A stretch of DNA of 64,000 nt, taken from the NCBI RefSeq assembly GCF_932274485.2, contig NC_065883.2, forward strand, positions 77,620,059-77,684,058, in the 5' to 3' direction. The notes below the pieces were generated by a model. The model ran no database searches, was not told where the DNA came from, and saw nothing but the letters and a program-made list of their open reading frames with translations. This DNA is from Patella vulgata. Its lineage: Eukaryota > Mollusca > Gastropoda > Patellidae. Shown here piece by piece: positions 22,465-33,955 of the stretch (position 1 is its first letter; each line of letters begins with the position of its first letter). A program made the translations under genes and the position numbers.

Positions 22465-22802
22465 GGGGTTTAACGTCCACTCGACACAAACTAGGTCATT
22501 TCGGGACTAACATATGGTTTAATTTTATTTACACAATTCGCTTGCGCGTAGGGGTCTTTAGCAGTGGGAGGAAACCGGAGGACCCGGAGAAAACCCACGA
22601 GGTTGGACAGGCAAACTTACTCCTTGTCACGTACAACCGGAGAACCCGGAGAAAACCCACGAGGTTGGACAGGCAACCCTACTCCTTGTCACGTACAACC
22701 GGAGAACCCGGAGAAAACCCATGAGGTTGGACAGACAACCCTACTCCTTGTCACGTACAACCGGAGAACCCGGAGAAAACCAACGAGGTTGGACAGGATC
22801 CC
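22434..22802 (-). repeat. Family A SINE with a four-fold 57-bp internal array
   Basis: GA tail and body are normal. The block from ACCCGGAGAAAACCCACG to CACGTACAACCGGAGA then repeats about four times, and no head follows. Confidence 0.9.
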
Positions 22803-23057
22803 CTAGAACCTAATTTTAAAAAAACAAAAAACTTTTTTCCTCTTCTCAAAGAATTTCAGTTCTATTTTTTTTTAGTTTTGAAGGAATTAAACCAAACTTT
22901 GGCTATTCATTTATCAGGATTCCAAGAACTTCTGTGAAAAAAACATAATTAATTGAAAAAAAACAAACTTGGATGCTCTTCTCAAATTTGTTTCCTTGTT
23001 CAGATATTTAAAATGTTGTTCACACGGCACAAATGGTTATTTATTAGAACACAACCA

Positions 23058-23059
<2 letters not shown>

Positions 23060-23092
<33 letters not shown>

Positions 23093-23285
23093 GGGGTTTA
23101 ACATCCATTCGACACAAACTACGTCATTTCAGGACTAAATATATGGTTCAATTTTATTTCAATAATTCGCTTGTGCGTTGGGGTCTTTAATTAACAGTGG
23201 GAGGCAACTGGAGGACCCGGAGAAAAGCCACGAGGTTGGATAGACGACCCTACCCCTTTGTCACATACAAAAGGGGAATCGAAAG
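23060..23285 (-). repeat. Family A SINE with GA tail, head missing
   Basis: (GA)n, AAATGGGGTTTAACATCC to ACATACAAAAGGGGAATCG. Confidence 0.85.
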
Positions 23286-23743
23286 AAACCTGAAGAAGTA
23301 AAAACTTAAATTGTTTTGGCCTCAGTACAACTACCAATTAATTTGTGGGAGTGATCAATTTCCCTTGTTTATCCCATATATGTCAATAAGGGGTCAGTCA
23401 TTCACGGGTCAATGACTAAACAATGGGGGAGTGAATTAAAAATATAATGGCATACAATTAGGTAAACCTATCATTAATAAATATAGATGTTTGTATTGGA
23501 CGCTAAGATTGTAATAAACAGGTAAATTATTAGGTACAGTAAAAACAGATGGCAATCAACACAGGTAAATCACTGGTTTAATTGGTCTGTAAAAAGGAAT
23601 CACTTAAAACTGATCTCAATCCCTTGTTAATTTCATTTCATTTCAATATTTATAAATGACATTATGTGCGCCCATTCTTTGAAAAATGCATAGAGTATAG
23701 ACTATTATAGTATTTCTATTGACGGTTATATTGTGTTGATAGA

Positions 23744-24117
23744 AATGAAATGAAATGAAATAGGGTTTAACGTCCTACTGTTTTGTTCCGAACTGGGCTA
23801 ATGAAGACGGGCATACGCCATACAGTGTGCTATGAGGGAAATTTTGCCCGGACAGTGGCACCACGGCCTACTCTTATATCGAATTCCAACTGTCAAGGGA
23901 TCTTTTACGTGCACGCCAATGTGTACATGGGACCTCGGTTTTTTGTCTCATCCGAATGACTAGACAGCTGTCCTTGTCAAGCCCTCCATCCTGCATCACT
24001 GACAAGGGGGAACCACGCCGGAAAATCTGGATGAACTTTCTCGGCCAATGCAGGGATCGAACACCCGACCTCCGGACTAGCGAGCCAGCGTCTTACCCAC
24101 TTAGCTAGCGTGACCCC
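23744..24117 (-). repeat. Family B SINE, full length with target-site duplication
   Basis: ATTTC tail (reversed), complete core and reversed head ending near GCTAGCGTGACCCCC. Flanked on both sides by TTGTGTTGATAGA. Confidence 0.95.
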
Positions 24118-24148
24118 CTTGTGTTGATAGATATCATGTCATTAATAG

Positions 24149-24466
24149 TATAGTTAAAGACACATTATGGGAGATTAGATAAAGAGCTGACAGTTCTCAC
24201 TATAATAGTTAAAAACTAGATAATGTAAATAGAATATCCTGAAAATTTTAGTCAAATTGATCCACTCTGAACTGTGAATTTAGCGATTGAATTTTAGGCC
24301 TAGCCTCGATCATCATTACTGAAGTCAATACGATAAAAAACATAATCTCCATTATCCATTTTTTGATTTAATCATCAATGGGCGTTGAGCAGCAGATCGG
24401 ATTTAAATCCAGTAAAGACCTGCAATAGGCAGATTTAGCTCTTGCATAATGTATGTTTAAAGGCTC
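24149..24466 (+). repeat. Family D MITE, abuts family H
   Basis: TTAAAGACACATTATGGGAG to CATAATGTATGTTTAA. The last TTAA is also the first TTAA of the family H copy. Confidence 0.9.
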
Positions 24467-24808
24467 AATACCACTCTTGTTGTAACTGAATAATTTGTCC
24501 CAATCTTTATTCTGGTCAACAAATGGTACTATTTACAGTATTCCAATTAATTGATGATACAGATTTCATCTTAACACACCTAATTTAAAAAATTGGAAAA
24601 ATTCAACTAAGTGATTAGAAAAGCCTAACGTAAACCATTTCAAATATGACTTGGATTTAAAAATATTTTCAAACCCTCTGCAGTAAAATAGGATGTAATG
24701 GATAATTTACACAACAGGTAGGACACATAAACCTCTAATACTTAGAATATAAGGCTAATATTTATTTACTGGAGCTGTCAAGCCAGCAAGAGTGTTATTG
24801 TCCCTTTA
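24463..24808 (-). repeat. Family H TTAA MITE
   Basis: TTAAAGGCTCAATACCACTC on the left and AGTGTTATTGTCCCTTTAA on the right. A second copy in opposite orientation lies at 53.49-53.84 kb. Confidence 0.85.
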
Positions 24809-25074
24809 AGTTGTGTTGGTGTGATGAGTTGGGCACGATATCACCTGTAGTGATGTGTATTATTATTTTCATTTCGTCCAACTTACTCAGAAAACACGAG
24901 ATCCTGAAATTGGGAAAATTGTAATCTAAATACATTCTCATTTCTCATCTCATGTTTTCATAATCGTCATTTTGAATAATAAATAACATTCCAAACCAAT
25001 ACTTTTGTTATTTATTCATTAGGAGCACAAAACAAACCAAAACAGGTTGATAAGCTCATCTACATTGGACCGGA

Positions 25075-25340
25075 AACCTCAGTTTTCCATACCATCCGAA
25101 CAACTAGATAGCTGTCCTTGTCAGGCCCTCCATCATGCATCACTGACAAGGAGAGACCATGCCGGAAAATCTGGATGAACTTTCTCGGCCAATGCAGGGA
25201 TCAAACACCCGAGTTCCTGGCTAGTGAGCCAGCGTCTTACCTATTAGCCACGTGATCCCCCCACACATTATATAAGACTTTAAATATCTGGATGAACCTT
25301 CTCGGCCGATGCAGGGATCGAACATCTGACTTCCATTTAA
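25075..25340 (-). repeat. Family B SINE, tail missing, plus a scrap of a second copy
   Basis: CATCCGAACAACTAGATAGC to the head CACGTGATCCCCCC. A second scrap follows at 25285-25340 (CTTCTCGGCCGATGCAGGG). Confidence 0.8.
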
Positions 25341-25614
25341 TGATTAACACATGGACTAAAACTGTTACCTGTTACAACAACTGTAATCATTACCTGTTGT
25401 AATTACCTGGTGTAATTACCTATTACAAGTCTTATATATGACATTTAACATTTGGCCAGTGATTATACAATAATAGCCAAACAATATATACATTGAATGT
25501 CAGAGATGTTCAAACCAAACTAGTTGGCGTCTATTAGCAACAATTATCAACTAATTAAAGTAACGGAGCGTGATTTACTATTTATACAGGGAGTCACATA
25601 GATTTATGGAATTA

Positions 25615-25740
25615 CAGTTCGCGTTATAACTTTGTAAATAGCGATCAGAAATGAACAATTTTTGGACTGATATTCTTATTAGAGTTTTACTTTTACAATA
25701 TTTTATTTTGCAAGGGGTTGCTATATCGCTTAAATTAGAG
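25615..25740. repeat. Family F repeat
   Basis: AATTACAGTTCGCGTTATAAC and TTTGGACTGATATTC, as in the copies at 3.1 and 31.0 kb. Confidence 0.5.
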
Positions 25741-25828
25741 ACTTATTAACTTCTCTGTAGCCTTAAATTCTCCTGAATTTCACAAGTTGTTGTTTTGTTT
25801 TAATTATCATGACGGACGGTATCAGTCA

Positions 25829-26450
25829 GTCTTAAAGACACATTATGGGAGATTAGATAAAGAGCTGGCAATTCTCATTATAATAGTTAAAAACTAGATA
25901 ATGTAAAGGGAATTTGCTGAAAATTTTAGTCAAATTGATCCACCCTGAACTCGGTATTTAGCGATTGAATTTTGGGCCTAGCGTCCATCATCATTACTAA
26001 AGTCGGTACTATAAAAAACATAGTCTCGATTATCCATTTTCTGATTTAATCAGAAGCTGCAGACCGAGTTCTAATCCAGTAAATATCGCAGGCTAGCGAT
26101 GACATTGAGAGTTGATTATGGTCTGTATAAGCTAATTAATGTCTAATTAATATCTTCTTTGATTGGCATTTAGTAATTGAACATATTAACACAAGGTACA
26201 ATTTTATGGATGCACAATTAGTGAGTTTGATACTAAGCAACGTTTCAATGTGGATACTCTCATCTTTATCAAGCAAAGACGAGAGTATACTGGTCGAAAC
26301 ACTCGTCGAAACGTCGCTTAGTATCAAACTAAGTAATTGTGTATCCATAAAATTGTACCTTGTGTCTAATTAATAGTTTATATAACATTTCAGGTCTAAA
26401 GAAAGACTTACAATTGGCAGATTTAGCTCTTGCATAATGTATGTTTGAAC
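25829..26450 (+). repeat. Family D MITE carrying an X hairpin
   Basis: TTAAAGACACATTATGGGAG to GCATAATGTATGTTTGA. Between about 26145 and 26368 it contains a hairpin insert. Confidence 0.85.
26145..26372. repeat. Family X hairpin inside family D
   Basis: Outer arms carry TACAATTTTATGGAT.CACAATTA and its complement; inner arms carry TACTAAGC.ACGTTTC. A loop near 26265-26300 holds GAGAGTATAC. Confidence 0.8.
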
Positions 26451-27620
26451 TATGAAACATTTAATTGCAGCAAGCCCTCTAGATTAATTATGTTTACATA
26501 TCCTTTAAAATAATCAAGAGATTCCATTACAGCAGTTTTACATGTATATGTTTGCTTTATACACAATAGTACGAGGAAAATAAACGTATGAAATTCCCTA
26601 ATAGATGAGAAATTGTATGAGGTGTTCTATAAAGACTAAGCATGCCCTAACTTGTGTACACTACCCATCAACCCAGCAAGACGTGATATGAGATGTTCTA
26701 GAAGTAGTGGCTGATATCGAGTGGTTATTTGGACTCAAATATATATGAAAAAGTTTTCTATCTGATTAATATGGAAGTTTTCTCTCTAATATGGACTCAA
26801 ATATTGTTAAAGTTTTCTATCTAATTTAGACTCAAATATTGTTAAAGTTTTCTATCTAATTTAGACTCATTAAATTTCTATTGTTAAAGTTTTCTATATA
26901 ATTTGGACTCCGATATTTTTTAAGTTTTCTATATAATTTTTATAAACAATACTGAATAATTCTACACCCTAGTGATTGGACATAATGACATTTCACGCTA
27001 TATGAATATTCCTAAATCCACCAGACAGTTAAGATACGATATTTATACGACCAAGAAGGAATTGACCTACACGCATGTCTATAAATGTCAATATTATAAC
27101 TCTCCTGATATTACTGATAAATGTCTGGATAAAATATTTGATATTTATCGTCAACAGTTTTTCTACTCAGACATGTACAAATTTTATTGGTATTAAAAAA
27201 AGGCTAAAATTTTTTTAGAATTTAATACTTGGTGGATGGATTACGTCTCCCTTGTGATCCAATGCGATTTTGTGCAACTGGAAATTCAGATCGCTTATGT
27301 TGCTTGCATACATTTATTGTGAATACTTGCTACTGGAAGTGGGCTTACATGTATGTCAACTGCGATTCGGCAAAACTGACCCCGCTGTCACTCAACTAAG
27401 ATCAAAGGAACCATAAGAAAGTCATTTGATTAGTATAAATTTCATGGTATTTTCCTTTCTTTGAATTTAAATACACTTCAGCCATTTTTCTGTACACAAA
27501 TGGCACGAGGAAAGCTACAAAATAAACTGAATGCCTAAGCATTCCCTCAAAATTTATCGTATTAGGTTGCAAAACTATTTATACCAGGTGCAGTTTCATG
27601 TAGTTGATAGCAATCGCATG
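26450..27620. other. AT-rich spacer with a small orphan open frame
   Basis: 26755-26945 has four or five diverged copies of GTTAAAGTTTTCTATCTAA. An unassigned 74-codon frame (+, 26972-27196) has no recognised motif. No other repeat seen. Confidence 0.4.
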
Positions 27621-27625
27621 AATGA

Positions 27626-27626
<1 letters not shown>

Positions 27627-27664
<38 letters not shown>

Positions 27665-27755
27665 TTAATGTCCACTCCACATAAACTAATTAATTACAGG
27701 ATTAACCTAAGGTTCAATTTTATTTCAAAATTTCGCTTGCACGTATTGTTGCAGA
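27627..27755 (-). repeat. Family A SINE, only the tail half
   Basis: GA tract, TTTAATGTCCACTCC to ATTTCGCTTGCACGTA. Confidence 0.75.
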
Positions 27756-28157
27756 ACAAACATGGCTACTGACTATATGGCATACAGAAAGAGAGGTAGA
27801 CCACTGTAACAATTTGGTCCTTAAGACAATATTGGGTCTTTGAAAAATTGTTGCTTCACTCTTTCTATAGAGTCAAGTCACACATACTTAATGAACGTGA
27901 ATGATATATTTATATATAAAAAACAGTGATATTTTGGTAAAATCCTAACCATTGTCAAAATATCCATCAAATTCTGTCTGTTTATCGACCTATGGTCAAT
28001 CTAAGACGTGCAGAAATTAGGGGGTCATAAAGGAGGGTGTTGAGCGAGGCTGATCAGAGCTCACCCAGGTTTTCCGAGCAGCTATTATTTATTGAGATCG
28101 AGGAACCTTCGAAGCCATTCCAGCTGAACAATTAAGTTATAGGAACCATTTAACCTG

Positions 28158-28802
28158 TAGTGTTATATATTACGATCACAAAGAAAACAAACACAACAAG
28201 GAAATCCGATAGTACTATACCACGCCCACATCCAGTATAAAGCCCTGTTTACACTTGGCCGCGATAAGCGTGCCGTTCTGTGCACGGTACCAGTCCGCGA
28301 TAAATTTCAAAGAAATTGACCCGTTTACATTACTCTAAAACAACCGGTCCCAGAACCCTGCCAAGCACGCTAAATGTTAATTTCAGTCACTATACAAAAT
28401 ACCCAGATGAAAACAATTATGATGGTTGATTTAGTTTGAGCAGCCATTTTGAGAGAACTGATGACAGAGCTGTCAAAGTTTGCGGGGAAAAAAGGTCAAG
28501 GTTCATTTGGCGCATGCACAGTAATCCGTGCTCAGACTGGTTATTTTTACATTACGAAAATTTAAAGCGAACCGGTCCTGGTACCGTTTCGAGACCACCT
28601 CACTTCAGTTGGCCAGATGGCACCGTATCAGGCGTGGCACGCTTACGTTTGACCCGTTTACACTACAAAAAACCGTAGCCCAGAACGGCACGCTTATCGG
28701 GCCAAGTGTAAACCGGGCTATATACTGGATGTGGGCGTGGTGTAGTACTATCGGACTTCCTTGTGTTTGTTCTTTGTGATCGTAATATATAACAGTGTCC
28801 AC
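28158..28802. mobile_element. DNA element with long terminal inverted repeats, no transposase
   Basis: Left arm 28158-28290 and right arm 28665-28797 are inverted copies: TGTTATATATTACGATCAC, CCACGCCCACATCCAGTAT and GATAAGCGTGCCGTTCTG occur in both. The inner part repeats CCCGTTTACA blocks. Small open frames across it have no similarity to a transposase. Confidence 0.85.
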
Positions 28803-29037
28803 ATCCAGCTATATTTCAACTACCAATAATTACACGCTTGACTGATTGACAATTTTTCACAATCAGTTTACTGAAAATATTATTACTACACAAATATTAT
28901 TCCTGATCAGGAATATTTTACTAATTAGACGAAATAAGTCAACTACTACATACTGTTGATCTAAAAATAAGAGAAAAACTGCCTTACCCCCAAACAATAA
29001 TTATTTCTGTAGTTTTGTAATTGGAAGTTCAGCTTTA

Positions 29038-29178
29038 AGAGAGAGAGAAAGAGATGGGGTTTAACGTCCACTCGACACAAACTAGGTAAACCGGGGATTC
29101 GAAACCACACCAGTCGACTCCATGACAGACTTTATGATACAGCGCGCGCACGCTAACCATTCAGCCATCCAACCCCTC
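29038..29178 (-). repeat. Family A SINE lacking the central domain
   Basis: The tail runs from GA through CACAAACTAGG, then directly TAAACCGGGGATTCGAAACC to CATTCAGCCATCCAACCCC. The whole core between them is absent. Confidence 0.85.
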
Positions 29179-29385
29179 AGCTTTAAAGATTATGTGTGTT
29201 CAATAATTACCTATATTATCGAAATACCTTTTATATGTTGATCATTTACCTGTACAACAGAAATACCTTTTATATATTGACCCTCCTTCGTATATCATCC
29301 CAATTATCTCCCTTACAAACAATCGGTTAATTATCAGTTAATCACTGAGCTAAATCAAATAAAACGGGGGGGTTACATGTCCTTC

Positions 29386-29796
29386 TTTAAACATGCATTA
29401 TGCAAGAGCAAAATCTGCTTATTACAAGTCTTTCTTTAGGCCTGAAATGTTATCTAAATTATCAATTAGACATTAATTAACTTATCCAAACCATAATAAA
29501 CTCTCGATGTCAAGGCTAGCCTTCGATGTTGGCTGGATTAGATTCCTATATGCCGCTAACGGCTATTGATAATCAAATCAATAAAAGTGGATAATCGAGA
29601 CTGCTGTTTATATTAATGATTTTAGTAATGATGACCGAGACTATGCAAAAATTTCACCCGCTTCTTTCTCGGCTCATAGTGGATCAATTTGACTGAAATT
29701 TTCAGCAAATTACCATTACACTATCTAGTTTTTAACTATTATAGCGAGAACTGCCATCTCTTTATCTTATCTCCCATAATGTATCTTTAAAACATC
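29386..29796 (-). repeat. Family D MITE
   Basis: TTTAAACATGCATTATGCAAG to CATAATGTATCTTTAA. Confidence 0.88.
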
Positions 29797-29861
29797 AACC
29801 AGGCTAATAAAACACAACACAATTTATATGGGAAACCAATCTGGTTAAAACACAGATCCTA

Positions 29862-30192
29862 TTTCGTTTCGTTTTTTATAGTTCAAAATTTCCTTCTACT
29901 TGTCTTTACTACACTAGGATCTGGAAGAGTTGTTATCATAGATGTGTTCTGGATGGTGTGAGGGTGCAGCCAATGAAATGGCCTCTTACGGCGAGCTTTA
30001 GGCGTGTTTTGCACGGAACTGTGGGTAATCCACTAGAAACATCAATGCTGATTGGGTAATTAAATGTCTGATGTCATAGGGTCAAAAGCCGCTCGTATGA
30101 CCTCTGACGTGACCTATCGCTACAACTTGTCAGATCTTCATGTAGTGTAGGCCATCAAAAGTATAAAAAAACGAAACGAAACATAAAGCTGA
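29862..30192. mobile_element. Family E palindromic element
   Basis: Left TTTCGTTTCGTTTTTTATAG; right TATAAAAAAACGAAACGAAA. CTACACTA...AGATCT-type blocks are also shared in inverted form. No coding capacity. Confidence 0.8.
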
Positions 30193-30354
30193 ATTTAATC
30201 AGATTGATGGAAAACAATCACTGGTTTATACACTCAAGGATTGTATCAACCAGGCCAATGAACATTTGTAAATAGCAAATAGAACAATTCCTTTCATAGA
30301 TTCAATTTTTACAACAAGGGATTCCTAGAGTGCCAAAATCACACAATAAGAAAT

Positions 30355-30657
30355 TTAATGAAATGAAATGGGGTTTAACGTCCTACTCCGAACTGGGCTA
30401 ATGAAGACGGGCATACGCCATACAGTGTGCTATGATGGAAATTTTGCCCGGACAGCGGTACTACAGCCTACTCTTATATTTTGAATTCCAACTGTACACA
30501 GGACCACTGTTTTTCGTCCCATCCGAACGACTAAACACCTGTACTTGTCAAGCCCTCCGTCCTGCATCACTGACAAGGTGGAACCATGCTGGAAAAACTG
30601 GATGAACTTTCTTTGAAAATGTAGGGATCGAACACCCGACCTCAAAGCTAGCAACCC
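30355..30657 (-). repeat. Family B SINE, head truncated, fused to a C tract
   Basis: AATGAAATGAAATGGGGTTT to GATCGAACACCCGACC, then about 18 C. Confidence 0.85.
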
Positions 30658-30672
30658 CCCCCCCCCCCCCCC

Positions 30673-30960
30673 CGAGAGAGAGAGAGAGAGAGAGAAATGG
30701 GGTTCAACGTCTACCCGACACAAACTAAGTCATTTTGGGACTAACATATGGTTTAATTTTATTTTAATATTTCGCTTGCGCATAGGGGTCTTTAGCAGTG
30801 GGAGGAAACCGGAGGACCCGGAGAAAACCCACGAGGTTGGACAGGCGACCCTACTCCTTGTCACGTACAACCGGGGATTCAAAACCACCCCAGTTGACTC
30901 AATGACAGACCTTATGATACAGCGCGTATGTGCTAACCATTCGACCATCCAACCCCCCAC
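30673..30960 (-). repeat. Family A SINE with GA tail
   Basis: Follows the C tract directly: GA tail, full body and reversed head CGACCATCCAACCCCC. Confidence 0.9.
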
Positions 30961-30964
30961 ACAT

Positions 30965-31260
30965 TAAGACTTTTAATAAGCTTAAAATTCATCATAACTT
31001 TGTAATTACAGAACGGAATGGAACCATATATAGAACTAATATTCCTTTTAATAAGCTTAAAATTCATCATAACTTTGTAATTACAGAACGGAATGGAACC
31101 ATTATTGGACTGATATTCCTTTCAGTGCTTCAACGTTCACAATATTATAGTTTGAGAGGAATACAAAATCTCACATTGAAAGGAATAGAACCATATTTGG
31201 ACTGTTATCCCTATTAGATTCAACTTTTACAATATTATAGTTTGAAAGGGGTTAATACCA
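30965..31260. repeat. Family F repeat, two to three tandem units
   Basis: Two units of AATAAGCTTAAAATTCATC and GTAATTACAGAACGGAATGG, then a diverged third. Confidence 0.7.
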
Positions 31261-31315
31261 TAGTGCCAAAATCATTCTTAGACTCAGAGATTTTAATTTG
31301 AAATTTTCTAGACAC

Positions 31316-31450
31316 AGTAAATAAACACTGTAACCCAGGTATCATTTAATATTTGTCACTGATCATTATCAAAATTAATCAGTCAACTTTAAACTAGACA
31401 CAAGTACAAATTAGATGATTTTTGGTGATTTTAAACAATTTTTACGAAAC
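31316..31450. repeat. Family P element, internally deleted
   Basis: CACTGTAACCCAGGTATC on the left joined to CAAAATTAATCAGTCAGC near the middle of the element. Confidence 0.75.
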
Positions 31451-31454
31451 CTAT

Positions 31455-31672
31455 AATTACAGAGGATTTTCACTTATTATATAACCTATATCTTCGAACA
31501 CCTGATGTTACACCTTACTACCTGTCACCAGGTATCTTCCACACCTGAACAGGTATAATAATTTGTCAGGTATGATAATTGTGGGGCATATCATACCATA
31601 CATCTAATTAATTGATAATACCAAGTTAATTTGACACAGCAGCACTATATCAGGTATCACTGTAATCCAGGT
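31455..31672 (+). repeat. Satellite segment shared in reverse with 48.28-48.50 kb
   Basis: AACACCTGATGTTACACC, CATACCATACATCTAATTAA and CACAGCAGCACTATATCAGG all recur reversed at 48.28-48.50 kb. Confidence 0.8.
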
Positions 31673-32128
31673 ATCATTTATTCTTGTGTATCTAGCACTA
31701 ATTTCTTTCACATTCGTTCAATATCGAATCTTTGTTGAAAAATTCGTAAAAATCCTTTAAAATCACCATAAATTGTTTAATTTGTACTTCTGTCCAGTTC
31801 AAAGCTGAACATTCAATTTTGATAATGAGTGTCCAATTTACAAGTGTTTAATTTCTCAATCACTGTTAAAAAATAAACAACCCAATTGATTAATGATGTA
31901 TAATGATTAATTTTTGAACAGTGGTCAGGAAATTAAATTCTTGCAAATTGGACACTCATTATCAAAATTAATCAGTCAGCTTTAAACTAGACACAAGTAC
32001 AAATTAGATGAATTTTGGTGATTTTAAACGATTATTACGAATTTTTAAACAAAGATTTGACATTAAATGAATGTGAAAGAAATTAGTGCTAAATACACAA
32101 GAATAAATGATACCTGGGTTACACTGCA
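31658..32128. mobile_element. Family P palindromic element, near full length
   Basis: Left end CACTGTAATCCAGGTATC; right end GATACCTGGGTTACACTG. Arms continue inward through CTAGCACTAATTTCTTTCAC and TTTAAAATCACC. Confidence 0.85.
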
Positions 32129-32134
32129 TTGAGT

Positions 32135-32195
32135 CAAGTGGCCTGGTTTATATCCCCAATTGTAGGTTTCTTCCCACTGCTAAAAGACCCCCTAA
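32135..32195 (+). repeat. Family A SINE scrap
   Basis: CATTGAGTCAAGTGGCCTGG joined to TTCTTCCCACTGCTAAAAG; the sequence between them is missing. Confidence 0.6.
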
Positions 32196-32272
32196 GATTA
32201 TATGATAACCTGGGTTACAGTAAAAGTATTTTGTCACATTTAATAATTATAATATCGTAATTTATAAAGCAT

Positions 32273-32797
32273 CTTAAACATACATTATGCAAGAGCAAAA
32301 TCTGATTATTGCAAATCTTAATTTAGGCTTCAGATGTTATAGAAATTATAAATTAGATCTTTATTTAAACAACAAGCCCAAAATCAACTCTGTAGACCCA
32401 TGGATGGCTCGGCTACAGCTCGGATTTAAATAGGATTTCACTTATTAATTAATTCAAATATGGCGCATCCTGATGAGAATGCGTCAGTTAGATCGAGGCT
32501 AAATGATAGAGTGTACTTAGCGAGGCCGCTGTAGAGCGTTTCCGCATGCCATTGAAAACTATACTTGATAATCGAGATATGTAGGTGGAGTTAACGCCTG
32601 TCAATCAAACGATCAGCCAAGGTGAAAGCACATTTCACTACCATTTCTAGTCAAATATTACAACGATGATAACTATGTTCAGAATAAAGTAATTTGACTG
32701 AAATTTTCAATATATTCTTCTTTCATCATCTACTTTTGAACTGTTATAGCAAGAATGGCCAATTCTCTATAAAAATCTCCCATAATGTATCTTTAAT
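32273..32797 (-). repeat. Family D MITE, long variant
   Basis: TTAAACATACATTATGCAAG to CATAATGTATCTTTAA, with about 120 bp more than other copies in the middle. Confidence 0.85.
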
Positions 32798-33014
32798 AAT
32801 GAAGAACAACTTTGAAGTCGTTCTTGGTCGTTATATTCACTGATTATTTACAGATCAGCGTTTTGAAACTGTTTGATTGACTATGGTAGTTTATTCCATA
32901 GAAAAGGTCCAACATTAGTCTTAAGTTAATATGCAGTAGTTGGAGATTTCCACGCGTTGTGCGCAGTGTGTGGTGAATGTTGACAAATTTTGGATTTCTT
33001 ATTATATTAAGCAA

Positions 33015-33955
33015 GATATTATTTAAAATAATACTGTAAAGACTGGATAATCGATATTATCTAATGTAGACATGTAATAATGTAAGACTGGATACTATTA
33101 AATATATCAACGTATAAGACAAACAAAAGACTGGATAATATTATTTAAATATATATATAGTAACGTTAGACTGGATATTATTTAATATATTAACGTAACA
33201 CAGACAAAAGACTGGATAATATTTTTTAAATATATATAGTAACGTTAGACTGGATATAACGTAAGACAAACAAAAGACTGGATAATATTATTTAATAATG
33301 TAAGATACTATTTTAATATATTAACGTAAGACAAAGAAAGGACTGGATAATATTATTTAAATATATATATAATAATGTAAGACTGGATATTATTTAATAT
33401 ATTAACTTAAGACAAACAAAAGTCTGGATAAACAGATATTATTTAATATATATAATAACGTAAGACTGGATAACATTATTTAAATATATATAGTAACGCA
33501 AGAGTGGGCATTATTTAATATATTAACGTAAGACAAACAAAAGACTGGATAATATTATTTAATAACGTAAGATACTATTTTAATATATTAACGTAAGACA
33601 AACAAAAGACTGGATAATATTATTTAAATATACATATAATAACAAAAGACTGGATAATTATATTTAATATATTAACGTAAGACAAACAAAAGACTGGATA
33701 ATATTATTTAATATATTAACGTAAGACAAACAAAAGTCTGGATAAACATATATTATCTAATATATATAATAACGTAAGACTGGATAATATTATTTAATGC
33801 CAATATATATAGTAACGTATAAGACTGGATATTATTTAATATATTTTAAGTAAGACATACAAAGGGCTGGATAATATTATTTAAATATATAATAACGTAA
33901 GATACTATTTTAATATATTAACGTAGGACAAAGAAAGGACTGGATATAAATACCT
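33015..33955. repeat. Complex minisatellite (AAGACTGGATAATATTATTTAA type)
   Basis: Over 20 units mix AAGACTGGATAATATTATT, AATATATTAACGTAAGAC and AAACAAAAG in variable order, giving higher-order units of about 90-110 bp. Confidence 0.92.

Noticed and set aside
28436-28802. Overlapping frames of 65-83 codons on both strands
   Set aside because: They lie across the inverted-repeat element and its arms. No transposase-like residues.
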